7,626 nucleotides of DNA from Oscillospiraceae bacterium. GTDB lineage: Bacteria; Bacillota; Clostridia; Oscillospirales; Oscillospiraceae. The stretch lies in NCBI GenBank assembly GCA_028708585.1, contig JAQVYO010000068.1:1-7626 (forward strand). The letters are read 5' to 3'. Made by a program: the position numbers and the translations under genes. This document shows, one piece after another, positions 1 through 5,408 of the stretch (position 1 is the first letter of the stretch; every line of letters starts with the position of its first letter). A model generated the notes under the pieces. It was not told the origin of the DNA and ran no database searches. It saw only the letters and a program-made list of their open reading frames with translations.

Positions 1-32
1 AAATCCAAAACAATTACCAGCTCGTGCTTCAT
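1..32 (-). CDS. guaA: 5' end of probable GMP synthase (partial)
   Basis: Only the first ten complete codons plus two bases of the next are inside the window, reading MKHELVIVLD and then F or L. This matches the start of the glutamine amidotransferase domain of glutamine-hydrolysing GMP synthase, which in Clostridia typically begins with a short charged leader followed by VLDFGGQYNQLI. The enzyme converts XMP to GMP in purine synthesis. The ATG at 30-32 has a fitting ribosome binding site, AAAGGA at 41-46 on the minus strand, eight bases upstream. A perfect TATAAT box lies 36 bases upstream of the start. With so few residues the identification is by pattern only; the existence of a minus-strand start here is firmer than the name. 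Confidence 0.55.
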   Translation of the reverse strand, partial: MKHELVIVLD

Positions 33-68
33 ATCCTTGGTCCTTTCGGAAAGCTTTTTCCTCTGTTT

Positions 69-97
69 ATTATAATCAATGATTGTGTTATTGTATC
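69..97 (-). promoter_or_regulatory. Candidate sigma-A promoter for the guaA-like gene
   Basis: On the minus strand a perfect TATAAT (69-74) is preceded, across a 17-base spacer, by GATACA (92-97), which shares only the ACA half of the TTGACA consensus. The expected transcription start near position 62 would give a leader of about 30 bases that includes the ribosome binding site at 41-46. No room remains for a purine riboswitch in such a leader, and I saw no riboswitch-like core in 33-211. Confidence 0.4.
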
Positions 98-211
98 GCA
101 GAATATAAAAAAAGGCAATAACAAAGGAAATCGCTTGGCAGAATATTTTCCCGTTGCAGGGAAATACTGAAAGCATCTTCCAAGTATGTCCTTGGATAAG
201 GAGGGACTTTT

Positions 212-892
212 TTGATTATCGCCTTTTTGCGCACAATCATCCTGTATCTCGTCATCATCGCGGGCATCCGGCTAATGGGTAAGCACCAGGTAGGAGAAAT
301 GGAGCCGTCCGAGTTGGTTCTTGCCCTGCTGATTGCAGATCTTGCGGCCGTACCGATGCAAGACTTCGGCATTCCATTATTTAATGGAGTGATTCCCATT
401 ATTGCGCTGATTTGCGTTGCCATGATTCTTTCGGTGCTAACGGTCAAAAGTCTGAAGATTCGGTCAATTATTTGCGGAAAGCCGAGCATTGTCGTAGAGC
501 AGGGAGAAATGCGCCAGTCGGAAATGCAAAAAAACAGGCTCACCATTGATGAGCTGATGGAAGAACTGCGTCTACAAGGGATAACGGATCTTTCCAGAGT
601 CAAATATGCCATTTTGGAAACCAGCGGACAGCTTTCCGTTTTACTTTATCCGGAATATCAGCCGGTTACCGCCGGACAGATGAGTTTAAATGAGAAGGAC
701 GGCGGTTTGACGGTTCCATTGATTAACGACGGCCGCTTGATTACCGAAAATTTAAAGAGATGCGGCGTAGATGAAAATTGGCTGAAAAAGCAGTTGAAAA
801 CTCGAGGATTTCACAGCCATAAAGAAGTGTTTATTATGATGCTGGATGAAAACAAACGAATTTATTTTGCTCCGAAAGAGGTGTCAAAATGA
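212..892 (+). CDS. DUF421 membrane protein (YetF/YrbG-like)
   Basis: This 226-residue protein belongs to the DUF421 family (B. subtilis YetF, YdfS, YkjA, YrbG). Three hydrophobic segments lie at about residues 2-19, 34-48 and 59-78. Between the first and second is the family hallmark RLMGKHQVGEMEPSELV, followed by LLIADLAAVP. The soluble part has the family pattern GKPSIVVEQGEM (89-100), then an LTIDELMEELR helix (110-120) and the DLSRVKYAILETSGQLSVLL strand region. The start is TTG at 212: AAGGAGGG at 198-205 is six bases upstream and no ATG is positioned as well. DUF421 proteins sit in the inner membrane of Bacillus spores and related 2Duf proteins raise spore wet-heat resistance, but a precise activity is not settled. 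The stop overlaps the next start as ATGA, so the two genes are translationally coupled. No fusion to DUF1657 is present. Confidence 0.9.
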   Translation: MIIAFLRTIILYLVIIAGIRLMGKHQVGEMEPSELVLALLIADLAAVPMQDFGIPLFNGVIPIIALICVAMILSVLTVKSLKIRSIICGKPSIVVEQGEMRQSEMQKNRLTIDELMEELRLQGITDLSRVKYAILETSGQLSVLLYPEYQPVTAGQMSLNEKDGGLTVPLINDGRLITENLKRCGVDENWLKKQLKTRGFHSHKEVFIMMLDENKRIYFAPKEVSK

Positions 893-1272
893 AGCAGTTT
901 TGGATCGCGATTGCCATTTTAGCGGCAATATTTATAGGTTCCATGGCCAACACTTGGATTTTGCATAACCTTACCACAAATTTAACGGCAACGCTGGCCC
1001 AAGCGGAGGAGTTGGCTAGACATGGGGACATCAACGGCGCAATAGAAAAAACGGAAAAAGCCCAGAAACAGTGGAAAAAAAATACAGGGTATCTTTATGC
1101 TGTCCTTCGCCATGCGGAAACGGATACGGTAGAAGTTTTATTTATGCAAACCCTGGAATATCTAAAGGACAAGGATTCGGCCGGGGAATATATGGCGACC
1201 AATCAATCTTTAATTGCGCAAATCAAACTGCTGCATGAGATGGAAGAGCTTAATATAAAAAATGTGCTATAG
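889..1272 (+). CDS. DUF4363 family membrane-anchored protein
   Basis: The 127-residue product has one N-terminal hydrophobic segment (about residues 4-22) after a short MKQ start, which looks like an uncleaved anchor or signal. A largely helical domain follows (NLTATLAQAEELARHGD and a QKQWKKNTGYLYAVLRHAE helix). Length, the helix pattern with a central KxQKxWKK motif, and adjacency to DUF421 all match the DUF4363 family of Clostridia. Its ATG overlaps the DUF421 stop by four bases (ATGA), so it is made from the same transcript and the two products probably act together at the membrane. The function is unknown. Family assignment is from memory of the pattern and gene order, not from a search. 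Confidence 0.75.
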   Translation: MKQFWIAIAILAAIFIGSMANTWILHNLTTNLTATLAQAEELARHGDINGAIEKTEKAQKQWKKNTGYLYAVLRHAETDTVEVLFMQTLEYLKDKDSAGEYMATNQSLIAQIKLLHEMEELNIKNVL

Positions 1273-1285
1273 GGGCTTCATAAGG

Positions 1286-1311
1286 AGCAGGGTACTGCTA
1301 TTATGATTTTT
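1286..1311 (+). terminator. Weak candidate terminator between convergent genes
   Basis: The 28-base gap between the DUF4363 stop and the nrdR stop contains a 5-bp hairpin, AGCAG (1286-1290) loop GGTA CTGCT (1295-1299). It is followed by ATTATGATTTTT, which runs into the end of nrdR. The stem is short, so this is only a plausible end for the plus-strand unit. Confidence 0.25.
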
Positions 1312-1759
1312 CCTCCAGCAGTTTGTTCAGCTCAGCCATAAAGGTATTAATATCCTTAAATTGGCGGTATACTGAGGCAAAGCGGACATAGGCAACTTCG
1401 TCCACATCCCTCAGTTTCTCCATGACCAGTTCGCCAATTTTGGCGGTTTGAATTTCCTGTTCCAGCGAGTTGCGCAGCGTTTGCTCAATCTCATTGGCGC
1501 ACTGTTCCAATACGGCCAGAGATACGGGACGCTTTTCGCAGGCACGGATCATTCCGTTTAAAATTTTATGGCGGTCGAAGCTTTGCCGGCTTCCATCTTT
1601 TTTCACAACCATGAGAGGTAAGCTTTCCACCGTTTCATAGGTGGTAAATCGTTTTTTGCAGGATAAGCATTCCCGGCGGCGGCGGATACTGGCGCCTTCG
1701 TCTGCGGGCCGGGAATCCACCACTTTGCTCTCAGGGTGGGCACAATAGGGACATTTCAT
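1301..1759 (-). CDS. nrdR: Transcriptional repressor NrdR
   Basis: This is a full-length (152 residues) NrdR, the nucleotide-sensing repressor of ribonucleotide reductase operons. The N-terminal zinc ribbon has its four cysteines at residues 3, 6, 31 and 34 (MKCPYC and ECLSCKKRFTTYE), with the basic RRRRE stretch that contacts DNA. An ATP-cone occupies about residues 49-139, beginning with the typical VVKKDGSRQSFDRHKI. The ATG at 1757-1759 has AAGGAGAG (1768-1775, minus strand) eight bases upstream. It is monocistronic here: the plus-strand genes converge on it and a hairpin separates it from the upstream coat genes. No ribonucleotide reductase gene or clear NrdR box is visible in the window, so its targets are elsewhere. 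Confidence 0.96.
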   Translation of the reverse strand: MKCPYCAHPESKVVDSRPADEGASIRRRRECLSCKKRFTTYETVESLPLMVVKKDGSRQSFDRHKILNGMIRACEKRPVSLAVLEQCANEIEQTLRNSLEQEIQTAKIGELVMEKLRDVDEVAYVRFASVYRQFKDINTFMAELNKLLEEKS

Positions 1760-1890
1760 TTGGCGAACTCTCCTTAAAATTTTGGCAAAATGTTAAAAAT
1801 TTGCTTCCGAATGCTCTTATTTTAGCATAATCATTGTGTTTTGTATATGAATGATTTAAAAATATCATTTTTTCTGTACTTATTTTTTGT

Positions 1891-1930
1891 AAGAAAACAG
1901 CGGCGCTGCACGCAGCGCCGCTGTTTTCTT
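1891..1930 (-). terminator. Terminator hairpin after the CotF-like genes
   Basis: A perfect palindrome pairs 19 bases (1891-1909) with 1912-1930, with a GC-rich core (GCGGCGCTGC) flanked by an A-rich left side and the T-rich GTTTTCTT right side. It starts six bases after the stop of the CotF-like gene at 1937 and lies upstream of nrdR on the same strand. The A-stem-T form is that of an intrinsic terminator in which the T tract is part of the stem; being symmetrical it could work in both directions. Confidence 0.8.
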
Positions 1931-1936
1931 GGATTC

Positions 1937-2218
1937 TTATGCGTTGGGATTACTAAACTTTTGATAAGCCTGTTGAACCTTGGAGGCATCCGCCGGAGGG
2001 ACCTGATACCAGCCGCGGTTTCTTGCCTGGTTGAATAAATCCGTTTGAATTTGATGCTCTTCATTTAAAATATTCAAGAAAGTATCCCTGAGCTGGGTAT
2101 TTGCACATTCGCCGGCAAAAATTTGATAGGACATGCCGATCTGCTTCTGGCTGGCGATAAAGTCATTCAGGCGTTCCTGATCTCTCATGGTCATATTTCC
2201 GGTGCTTGCTGTCATCAT
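1937..2218 (-). CDS. CotF-like spore coat protein
   Basis: This 93-residue, cysteine-poor helical protein fits the Coat_F family. The diagnostic part runs from DFIASQKQIGMSYQIFAGEC through LRDTFLNILNEEHQIQTDLF to RGWYQVPPAD. It has the conserved Tyr, Glu-Cys, EEHxIQ and RGWY positions of the C-terminal half of CotF proteins. It probably ends up in the spore coat. The first of two adjacent ATG codons (2216-2218) is the better start because AGGAGGG (2226-2232) lies seven bases upstream. That ribosome binding site overlaps the stop codon of the preceding gene (2231-2233), so translation is coupled to it. A strong hairpin terminator follows. It is smaller than B. subtilis CotF (about 160 residues) and seems to carry one helical hairpin of the four-helix fold. 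Confidence 0.85.
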   Translation of the reverse strand: MMTASTGNMTMRDQERLNDFIASQKQIGMSYQIFAGECANTQLRDTFLNILNEEHQIQTDLFNQARNRGWYQVPPADASKVQQAYQKFSNPNA

Positions 2219-2230
2219 TATTTTGCCCTC

Positions 2231-2416
2231 CTACTGTAAAAAACCAAGTAAAGTATTATAATGCTGCTGATGGCGGGAAGAAATAGATTTAAACTGGTTT
2301 TTCAGATCCATTTCGTTTACCTGCTCCGCCATCGTCTGGTATTTCCGCACCAGTACCTGCTCCATGTTTAACTGGTCTTCCAGCGCGGAGAGTTCTTTTG
2401 CTGTAAGATTTGCCAT
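2231..2416 (-). CDS. Small CotF/coat-like helical protein (61 aa)
   Basis: The protein MANLTAKELSALEDQLNMEQ... is 61 residues long. It consists of two predicted helices: one with LEDQLNMEQVLVRKYQTMAEQ and one with LKNQFKSISSRHQQHYNTLLGFL. The helix-turn-helix hairpin with E..LV.KY and HQQHY is the pattern of small clostridial proteins annotated as spore coat proteins, resembling the N-terminal half of the CotF/ferritin-like bundle. The start is the ATG at 2414-2416, not the in-frame GTG at 2423-2425, because AAGGAG (2425-2430, minus) overlaps that GTG and is eight bases before the ATG. It leads a two-gene unit with the Coat_F protein and has its own sporulation-type promoter upstream. Confidence 0.75.
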   Translation of the reverse strand: MANLTAKELSALEDQLNMEQVLVRKYQTMAEQVNEMDLKNQFKSISSRHQQHYNTLLGFLQ

Positions 2417-2424
2417 AAATGCCA

Positions 2425-2430
2425 CTCCTT
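2425..2430 (-). promoter_or_regulatory. Ribosome binding site fixing the 61-aa gene start
   Basis: AAGGAG on the minus strand ends on the first base of an in-frame GTG, so that GTG cannot be the start. The ATG at 2416 is eight bases downstream, an ideal spacing. Confidence 0.85.
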
Positions 2431-2449
2431 TTTCATTCAGGTATGGCCT

Positions 2450-2479
2450 TAGTATGACAAATTTGCGGGGAATTTATGC
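2450..2479 (-). promoter_or_regulatory. Candidate sigma-G (forespore) promoter for the coat pair
   Basis: On the minus strand GCATA (2475-2479), an 18-base spacer and CATACTA (2450-2456) match the B. subtilis sigma-G pattern (GHATR, 17-18 bases, CATNHTA) at every defined position. Transcription would start near 2443, giving a leader of about 27 bases with the ribosome binding site at 2425-2430. The same CATACTA box could be read by sigma-E, but no equally good sigma-E -35 box is found 13-15 bases upstream. The identification is by consensus only. Confidence 0.5.
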
Positions 2480-2503
2480 AAAAAAGCCAACGGATGAGCA
2501 TAA

Positions 2504-3055
2504 TTATTGCGGGTGCGGAGGTGCCGGTTTCCCGTTTTTTCCCAGACGAAAGACCGCATAGGGGCGGCCGGAAAGATAATAGATTTTGGCAAAACAAAAT
2601 AGGGGGGTAAGCGGAAAGGCGCCTCCGTCAAACGGAAGCGCCAAAAGCCGGACATTGTTTTCTTCCCGCAACAGCGCTCCCTTCAGGTTCTGGGACGACT
2701 TTACTAAAACCGCGTCCTGAAAAAGGCCCCAGGGAGAGGTCTCCCACTTCCATCCGGGGGGCGGTGTTTCCCCGGATGGAAAACGATAGGATAGAACAGC
2801 TTCTCCGGAAAATACCGTTCCAACTGTTTTACTTTCTTCCTTTGACAGCGTTCGGCGCAGCCATAAATGATTTCCCTCAGGAAGCATGGTTCCCAGCAGA
2901 CGCCGCCCTCCGCTGCAATTGAGAAATGCTTTGTACAGGCCGTCCCCGTTGTTTGGGCATTCCATGGTAAAAACAAACCGGTCTCCCTCCTGGCCGGTGC
3001 GCAGCATCCCCTGTGCCCTGCCTTCAATATATAAGGGAAATTCCAGCTGCCTCAC
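2504..3055 (-). CDS. Unrecognised 183-aa protein downstream of sipL
   Basis: I do not recognise a named family. The protein has no signal peptide or membrane segment and looks beta-rich and globular. Two similarly built stretches are visible: an N-terminal one with LYIEGRAQGMLRTGQEGDRF, the GGRRLLGTMLPEGNHLWLRR strand pair and RTLSKEESKTVG, and a C-terminal one with LLALPFDGGAFPLTPLFCFAKI. Similar short proteins occur in Oscillospiraceae as hypothetical proteins, as far as I recall. The start is GTG at 3053-3055, the only candidate after the in-frame stop at 3080-3082; its ribosome binding site is poor (GGACGGGGGG directly before it). It lies 78 bases after sipL on the same strand with no clear terminator between, so co-transcription in the mother cell and a role in sporulation are plausible inferences. 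Confidence 0.7.
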   Translation of the reverse strand: MRQLEFPLYIEGRAQGMLRTGQEGDRFVFTMECPNNGDGLYKAFLNCSGGRRLLGTMLPEGNHLWLRRTLSKEESKTVGTVFSGEAVLSYRFPSGETPPPGWKWETSPWGLFQDAVLVKSSQNLKGALLREENNVRLLALPFDGGAFPLTPLFCFAKIYYLSGRPYAVFRLGKNGKPAPPHPQ

Positions 3056-3133
3056 CCCCCGTCCAAATCGTCGCTTTTCTTACCGGCATCATCTGGCCAA
3101 CCTGGATTGACTTTTGACAAACAAGGCAAAGCC

Positions 3134-4666
3134 TTATCTTTTTTTGGGAATCAACAGCAGACGCCCCGGCATCACCTCATCTTCCGGCTCCATTTCGTTG
3201 GCGGCTCGGATGTCATCCATGGTTGCTCCATACGCTTTGGCCAAATCCCAAAGAACTTCTCCTTCTTCTGCAAGCCGCAGAACGATGGAAGGCCGTTTAG
3301 CGTTGTCAAATGGCGTCGTTTCATTTAGCGTAACGTTGGTAATTCCGGCTGTCCGCTGATCTGTCAAGGCCATATATATAAAGTCAACCGGAAAACGCAC
3401 CTCGATTCCGCCTGCGGCGGGGTTTGCAAACACCTCCCCCGGGCATTTGGCGGTGCAAACACAGCTTTTTTCATTGGACAGTGGAACCCGTTCTGTTACC
3501 GGGATTTTTAAAGAAGCTTCATATGCGGCGTTATCTTCTCCGATATATAAGATCCAAACGGTGGCATCCACGGTAAAGGTAACAACATTGTCCTCACGTC
3601 CGTAAACCATAGGCCCGGTCAGAACATATGCATCAATCACCATTTGAGGCAGAACGCTGGTTTCAATAAGCTCTCTCCGGCTCTGGCGCTTTTCTCCGGT
3701 TTCCCGGGCAGTATGAAAGAAATAATTTTGGACCTGTGAATTTGTAGGATAGGCGGTGCTGTACAGGTCGGAAATGAGCGAAACTGTCTGCGCTTCCCAA
3801 ATTTCGGCCTGGGCCAGCATATCCATGGAAACGGAAAGGCCTCGCCGGTCTTCTCCTTCATCCATGGAAAGCTCAGCCCCCGTGAGAATGACGGAGACAT
3901 TGCACTGCGCTCCTTCATCAACCCCAGGCATCTCCATTATCTGAGAAAACGGAAGTGCAAAATCCATTATCTGCATGGCTCCGCCATAGCTTTGATATAG
4001 GATCCGCAGGCTGACTTCTCCTTTAAAAATCAATTTGGTGCCGATAATTTTAGCATCGTTGCAGGAAAGGGAAATCCGGTAGTTTAAAAGTTCTTCCATT
4101 TCTGGTTTTCCTGCGGGAATGTTCAGGTTGTCAACGAACTGAAATGATTTTTCGCCAACGCCGGAAACGAGAAAAATGGTCTGCTCGCCGGAAAGAATCT
4201 GGATTCCTTCTGCCGTATCGGTGCTCACACCGGTGCAAAGCTCCATCTCTCCCGGGTCATATCCATAGACGGAAAATAGCAAATTGACTTTTGTCAGGAT
4301 CTTTCGGGGATTGATGAGTCTGGTATCCGCAGACTGCACAAAGGCGTTCACATGCAGCACAGTGCGGGAAGTGACGCCAGCGCCCTCCGCTTTCGCGCTA
4401 AAGGGAATCTGCATATGCAGCCGCCGGACACCTCCCGCGCCATCTGGCACATAGAGTACCGTAGTCTCCACTACACCTTCCAATTCTGCTACTCCCGCCC
4501 GCGCTTCTTTGCTGTGAAGGCAAACGAGTCCTTCCGTGTCCACAATCCGCAGGATATCCGGATAGGCATCCGGCACAATCATCTCCATGGTTTCTTCCTG
4601 GAGAATCGCAGTGTCCAGCACGGATTCATAACAGTTTAATTTGTTTCTCTTCAGCTCCAGCTCCAT
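3134..4666 (-). CDS. sipL: SipL-like spore coat morphogenesis protein (DUF3794 x3 + LysM)
   Basis: This 510-residue protein has the layout of SipL, the clostridial protein that binds SpoIVA and attaches the coat to the forespore. It begins MELELKRNKLNCYESVLD. DUF3794/SPOCS modules occupy about residues 38-131, 185-275 and 336-430; the first carries the typical IVPDAYPDILRIV lead-in and the second DFALPFSQIMEMPG. A LysM domain closes the protein at about 462-507 (GEVLWDLAKAYG, then IRAANEM and PGRLLLIP). In C. difficile the LysM end is the part that contacts SpoIVA. The start is the ATG at 4664-4666, nine bases after AAGGAG (4676-4681); the upstream in-frame TTG at 4687 precedes that site and is rejected. 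It follows spoVM on the same strand and has its own sigma-E-like promoter. LysM here probably serves protein binding rather than peptidoglycan binding. Confidence 0.92.
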   Translation of the reverse strand: MELELKRNKLNCYESVLDTAILQEETMEMIVPDAYPDILRIVDTEGLVCLHSKEARAGVAELEGVVETTVLYVPDGAGGVRRLHMQIPFSAKAEGAGVTSRTVLHVNAFVQSADTRLINPRKILTKVNLLFSVYGYDPGEMELCTGVSTDTAEGIQILSGEQTIFLVSGVGEKSFQFVDNLNIPAGKPEMEELLNYRISLSCNDAKIIGTKLIFKGEVSLRILYQSYGGAMQIMDFALPFSQIMEMPGVDEGAQCNVSVILTGAELSMDEGEDRRGLSVSMDMLAQAEIWEAQTVSLISDLYSTAYPTNSQVQNYFFHTARETGEKRQSRRELIETSVLPQMVIDAYVLTGPMVYGREDNVVTFTVDATVWILYIGEDNAAYEASLKIPVTERVPLSNEKSCVCTAKCPGEVFANPAAGGIEVRFPVDFIYMALTDQRTAGITNVTLNETTPFDNAKRPSIVLRLAEEGEVLWDLAKAYGATMDDIRAANEMEPEDEVMPGRLLLIPKKR

Positions 4667-4675
4667 ACACGTCCA

Positions 4676-4681
4676 CTCCTT
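4676..4681 (-). promoter_or_regulatory. sipL: Ribosome binding site fixing the sipL start
   Basis: AAGGAG on the minus strand stands nine bases before the ATG at 4666. It lies inside the seven-codon extension that would result from a TTG start at 4687, so the shorter protein is correct. Confidence 0.85.
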
Positions 4682-4709
4682 GCACAATTTCTGTGGTTTC
4701 TATGTAAGG

Positions 4710-4738
4710 AGCATATGAGTGGGGACGAGGGTTTATAC
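4710..4738 (-). promoter_or_regulatory. Candidate sigma-E (mother-cell) promoter for sipL
   Basis: On the minus strand GTATAAA (4732-4738), 14 bases, and CATATGCT (4710-4717) resemble the sigma-E pattern (kmATAtt, 13-15 bases, CATAnnnT). The start of transcription would be near 4703, between the spoVM stop (4750) and the sipL ribosome binding site. Mother-cell expression is what is known for sipL in C. difficile. The -10 box is good and the -35 box only partial. Confidence 0.5.
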
Positions 4739-4749
4739 CATTTTATAAA

Positions 4750-4821
4750 TTAATTGATGTGAAATATGGCGCGTAAAATACCCCTGAAAAACCGCGGCGA
4801 TTTAACCACAACAATTTTCAT
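4750..4821 (-). CDS. spoVM: Stage V sporulation protein SpoVM (23 aa)
   Basis: This microgene encodes MKIVVVKSPRFFRGILRAI plus four residues (FHIN). It matches B. subtilis SpoVM (26 residues) without gaps at M1, K2, K7, P9, F11, G14, I15, R17 and A18, with R10 replacing K10; Pro9 is the residue linked to curvature sensing. SpoVM is an amphipathic helix that binds the convex outer forespore membrane and recruits SpoIVA. Translation signals are excellent: AAGGAGAGG at 4828-4836 (minus) is six bases before the ATG at 4819-4821. It lies 24 bases after a 52-residue membrane microprotein and 83 bases before sipL. The order prkC, rsgA, then spoVM on one strand is shared with B. subtilis and supports the call. 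It is three residues shorter at the C-terminus than B. subtilis SpoVM, and Arg replaces Gly13. Confidence 0.93.
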   Translation of the reverse strand: MKIVVVKSPRFFRGILRAIFHIN

Positions 4822-4827
4822 TTCAAA

Positions 4828-4836
4828 CCTCTCCTT
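4828..4836 (-). promoter_or_regulatory. spoVM: Strong ribosome binding site of spoVM
   Basis: AAGGAGAGG, nearly the full anti-Shine-Dalgarno complement, is placed six bases before the ATG of the 23-codon gene. It is the strongest site in the minus-strand sporulation block and argues that the tiny frame is translated. Confidence 0.88.
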
Positions 4837-4845
4837 CTATGTAAG

Positions 4846-5004
4846 TCAGCGCTTCATACAACTTAATCCTAAACAGATTAAAGATACTCCAGTGACGAAT
4901 ACAAGCAGGCCGATGGGCATAACTCGGGCGATCATGATGCCTGAACCCAATGCAACAATACAAATACCCCAAGTCCTGCAATTGTTCTTAAATTTTAAAT
5001 TCAT
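4846..5004 (-). CDS. 52-aa membrane microprotein upstream of spoVM
   Basis: An ATG at 5002-5004 opens a 52-codon frame that begins MNLKFKNNCRTWGIC, has two hydrophobic stretches (about residues 13-26 and 30-49) split by R27 and P30, and ends SCMKR. The shape is a basic, Cys-containing N-terminus, a hydrophobic hairpin with a central Pro, and a Cys-basic end. It recalls small uncharacterised clostridial membrane proteins, but I cannot name a family. GGGAGGG lies 11 bases before the ATG on the minus strand. The spoVM ribosome binding site begins about 10 bases after its stop, so the two are almost certainly on one transcript. A longer plus-strand frame across this stretch (4766-5104) lacks a good ribosome binding site and is judged a shadow. 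Confidence 0.72.
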   Translation of the reverse strand: MNLKFKNNCRTWGICIVALGSGIMIARVMPIGLLVFVTGVSLICLGLSCMKR

Positions 5005-5057
5005 AATGAGATGCGCCCTCCCCACCTTTTTTCCAATGATCTGTTCTGTCTTCTTAC

Positions 5058-5086
5058 AGTATACGCAACAGGAAGGATTTTGTTAT
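5058..5086 (-). promoter_or_regulatory. Low-confidence promoter for the microprotein-spoVM unit
   Basis: On the minus strand ATAACA (5081-5086), 17 bases, and TATACT (5058-5063) match four and five positions of the sigma-A hexamers. Start of transcription would be near 5051, some 47 bases before the microprotein ATG. A sigma-E promoter would be expected for spoVM, but I find no convincing one between 4822 and 5230. Confidence 0.3.
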
Positions 5087-5393
5087 TCCAAGAAAGAGAT
5101 TTGACTGCGCGGAACGTAAGGCCTGTCCGACTCAATGATCTTTCAGCTTTTTCATAGTGAATACTGGTTTCCGGATGCGGACATGTAGGCTTTTCTGGCC
5201 ATGAAAACCGCTCTCAAATACCGTATGCCGCGTCAATTTGTCCTATGCGTTTGTCTCGCGTTTCATTTTTCAATAAGTTGTAGTCATTTAATCAGATAAT
5301 GGATAATTAAAAAAGACTAGGAATATGATAAGAAAAGAATTTCGCGGATGGCTTTGTTTCATTTGGCAGAGGCAATCAATTTTAATAGAAACT
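5087..5393. other. Non-coding stretch between divergent genes
   Basis: About 300 bases hold no frame with a plausible start and ribosome binding site on either strand. On the plus strand short open pieces are interrupted by tandem stops (TAGTGA at about 5156). A minus-strand ATG near 5202 opens only 16 codons without a ribosome binding site. An imperfect hairpin is possible around 5188-5213 (AGGCTTTTC and GAAAACCGCT arms). It may be the remains of a lost gene or a long leader; the sequence does not decide. Confidence 0.45.
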
Positions 5394-5399
5394 GGGAGG
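5394..5399 (+). promoter_or_regulatory. Ribosome binding site fixing the membrane gene start
   Basis: GGGAGG stands nine bases before GTG 5409. The longer frame from ATG 5325 has no usable site, so it is not the start. Confidence 0.8.
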
Positions 5400-5408
5400 A
5401 AATTAGTT

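Noticed and set aside
71..109. Plus-strand promoter for the DUF421 gene using TATAAT 71-76 or TTGTGT-15-TATAAA.
   Set aside because: TATAAT has no -35 box at a proper distance and the other pair has a 15-base spacer; neither is convincing.
147..195. Small hairpins TTTCCC/GGGAAA and CCAAG/CTTGG before the DUF421 start as a riboswitch or attenuator.
   Set aside because: Five to six base-pair stems with no conserved core or T tract; chance structures of this size are common.
1824..1851. TTCATA-16-TATGCT on the minus strand as an nrdR promoter.
   Set aside because: Only four of six matches in each hexamer in AT-rich DNA; too weak to list.
1831..2064. Frames on both strands across the 1891-1930 hairpin.
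   Set aside because: They read through the terminator palindrome, giving repeated QRRCxQRRC-type artefacts, and overlap the coat gene.
3124..3136. AAGGC-AAA-GCCTT palindrome at the sipL stop as a terminator.
   Set aside because: Five-bp stem overlapping the stop codon, with no T tract on the minus strand; the T run lies on the coding side.
4834..4841. CATAGAAG upstream of spoVM, repeated as CATAGAAA at about 4697-4704 before sipL, as a shared sigma-E -10 box.
   Set aside because: At spoVM it would place the transcription start inside the ribosome binding site, and neither copy has a -35 box at the right distance.
4766..5104. Plus-strand 112-codon frame opposite spoVM and the microprotein.
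   Set aside because: No usable ribosome binding site and a product without family features; the minus strand has two short frames with good start signals, one clearly SpoVM.
5325..5408. Longer N-terminus for the four-helix membrane protein from ATG 5325.
   Set aside because: No proper ribosome binding site; the added residues are not membrane-like and GTG 5409 has GGGAGG nine bases upstream.
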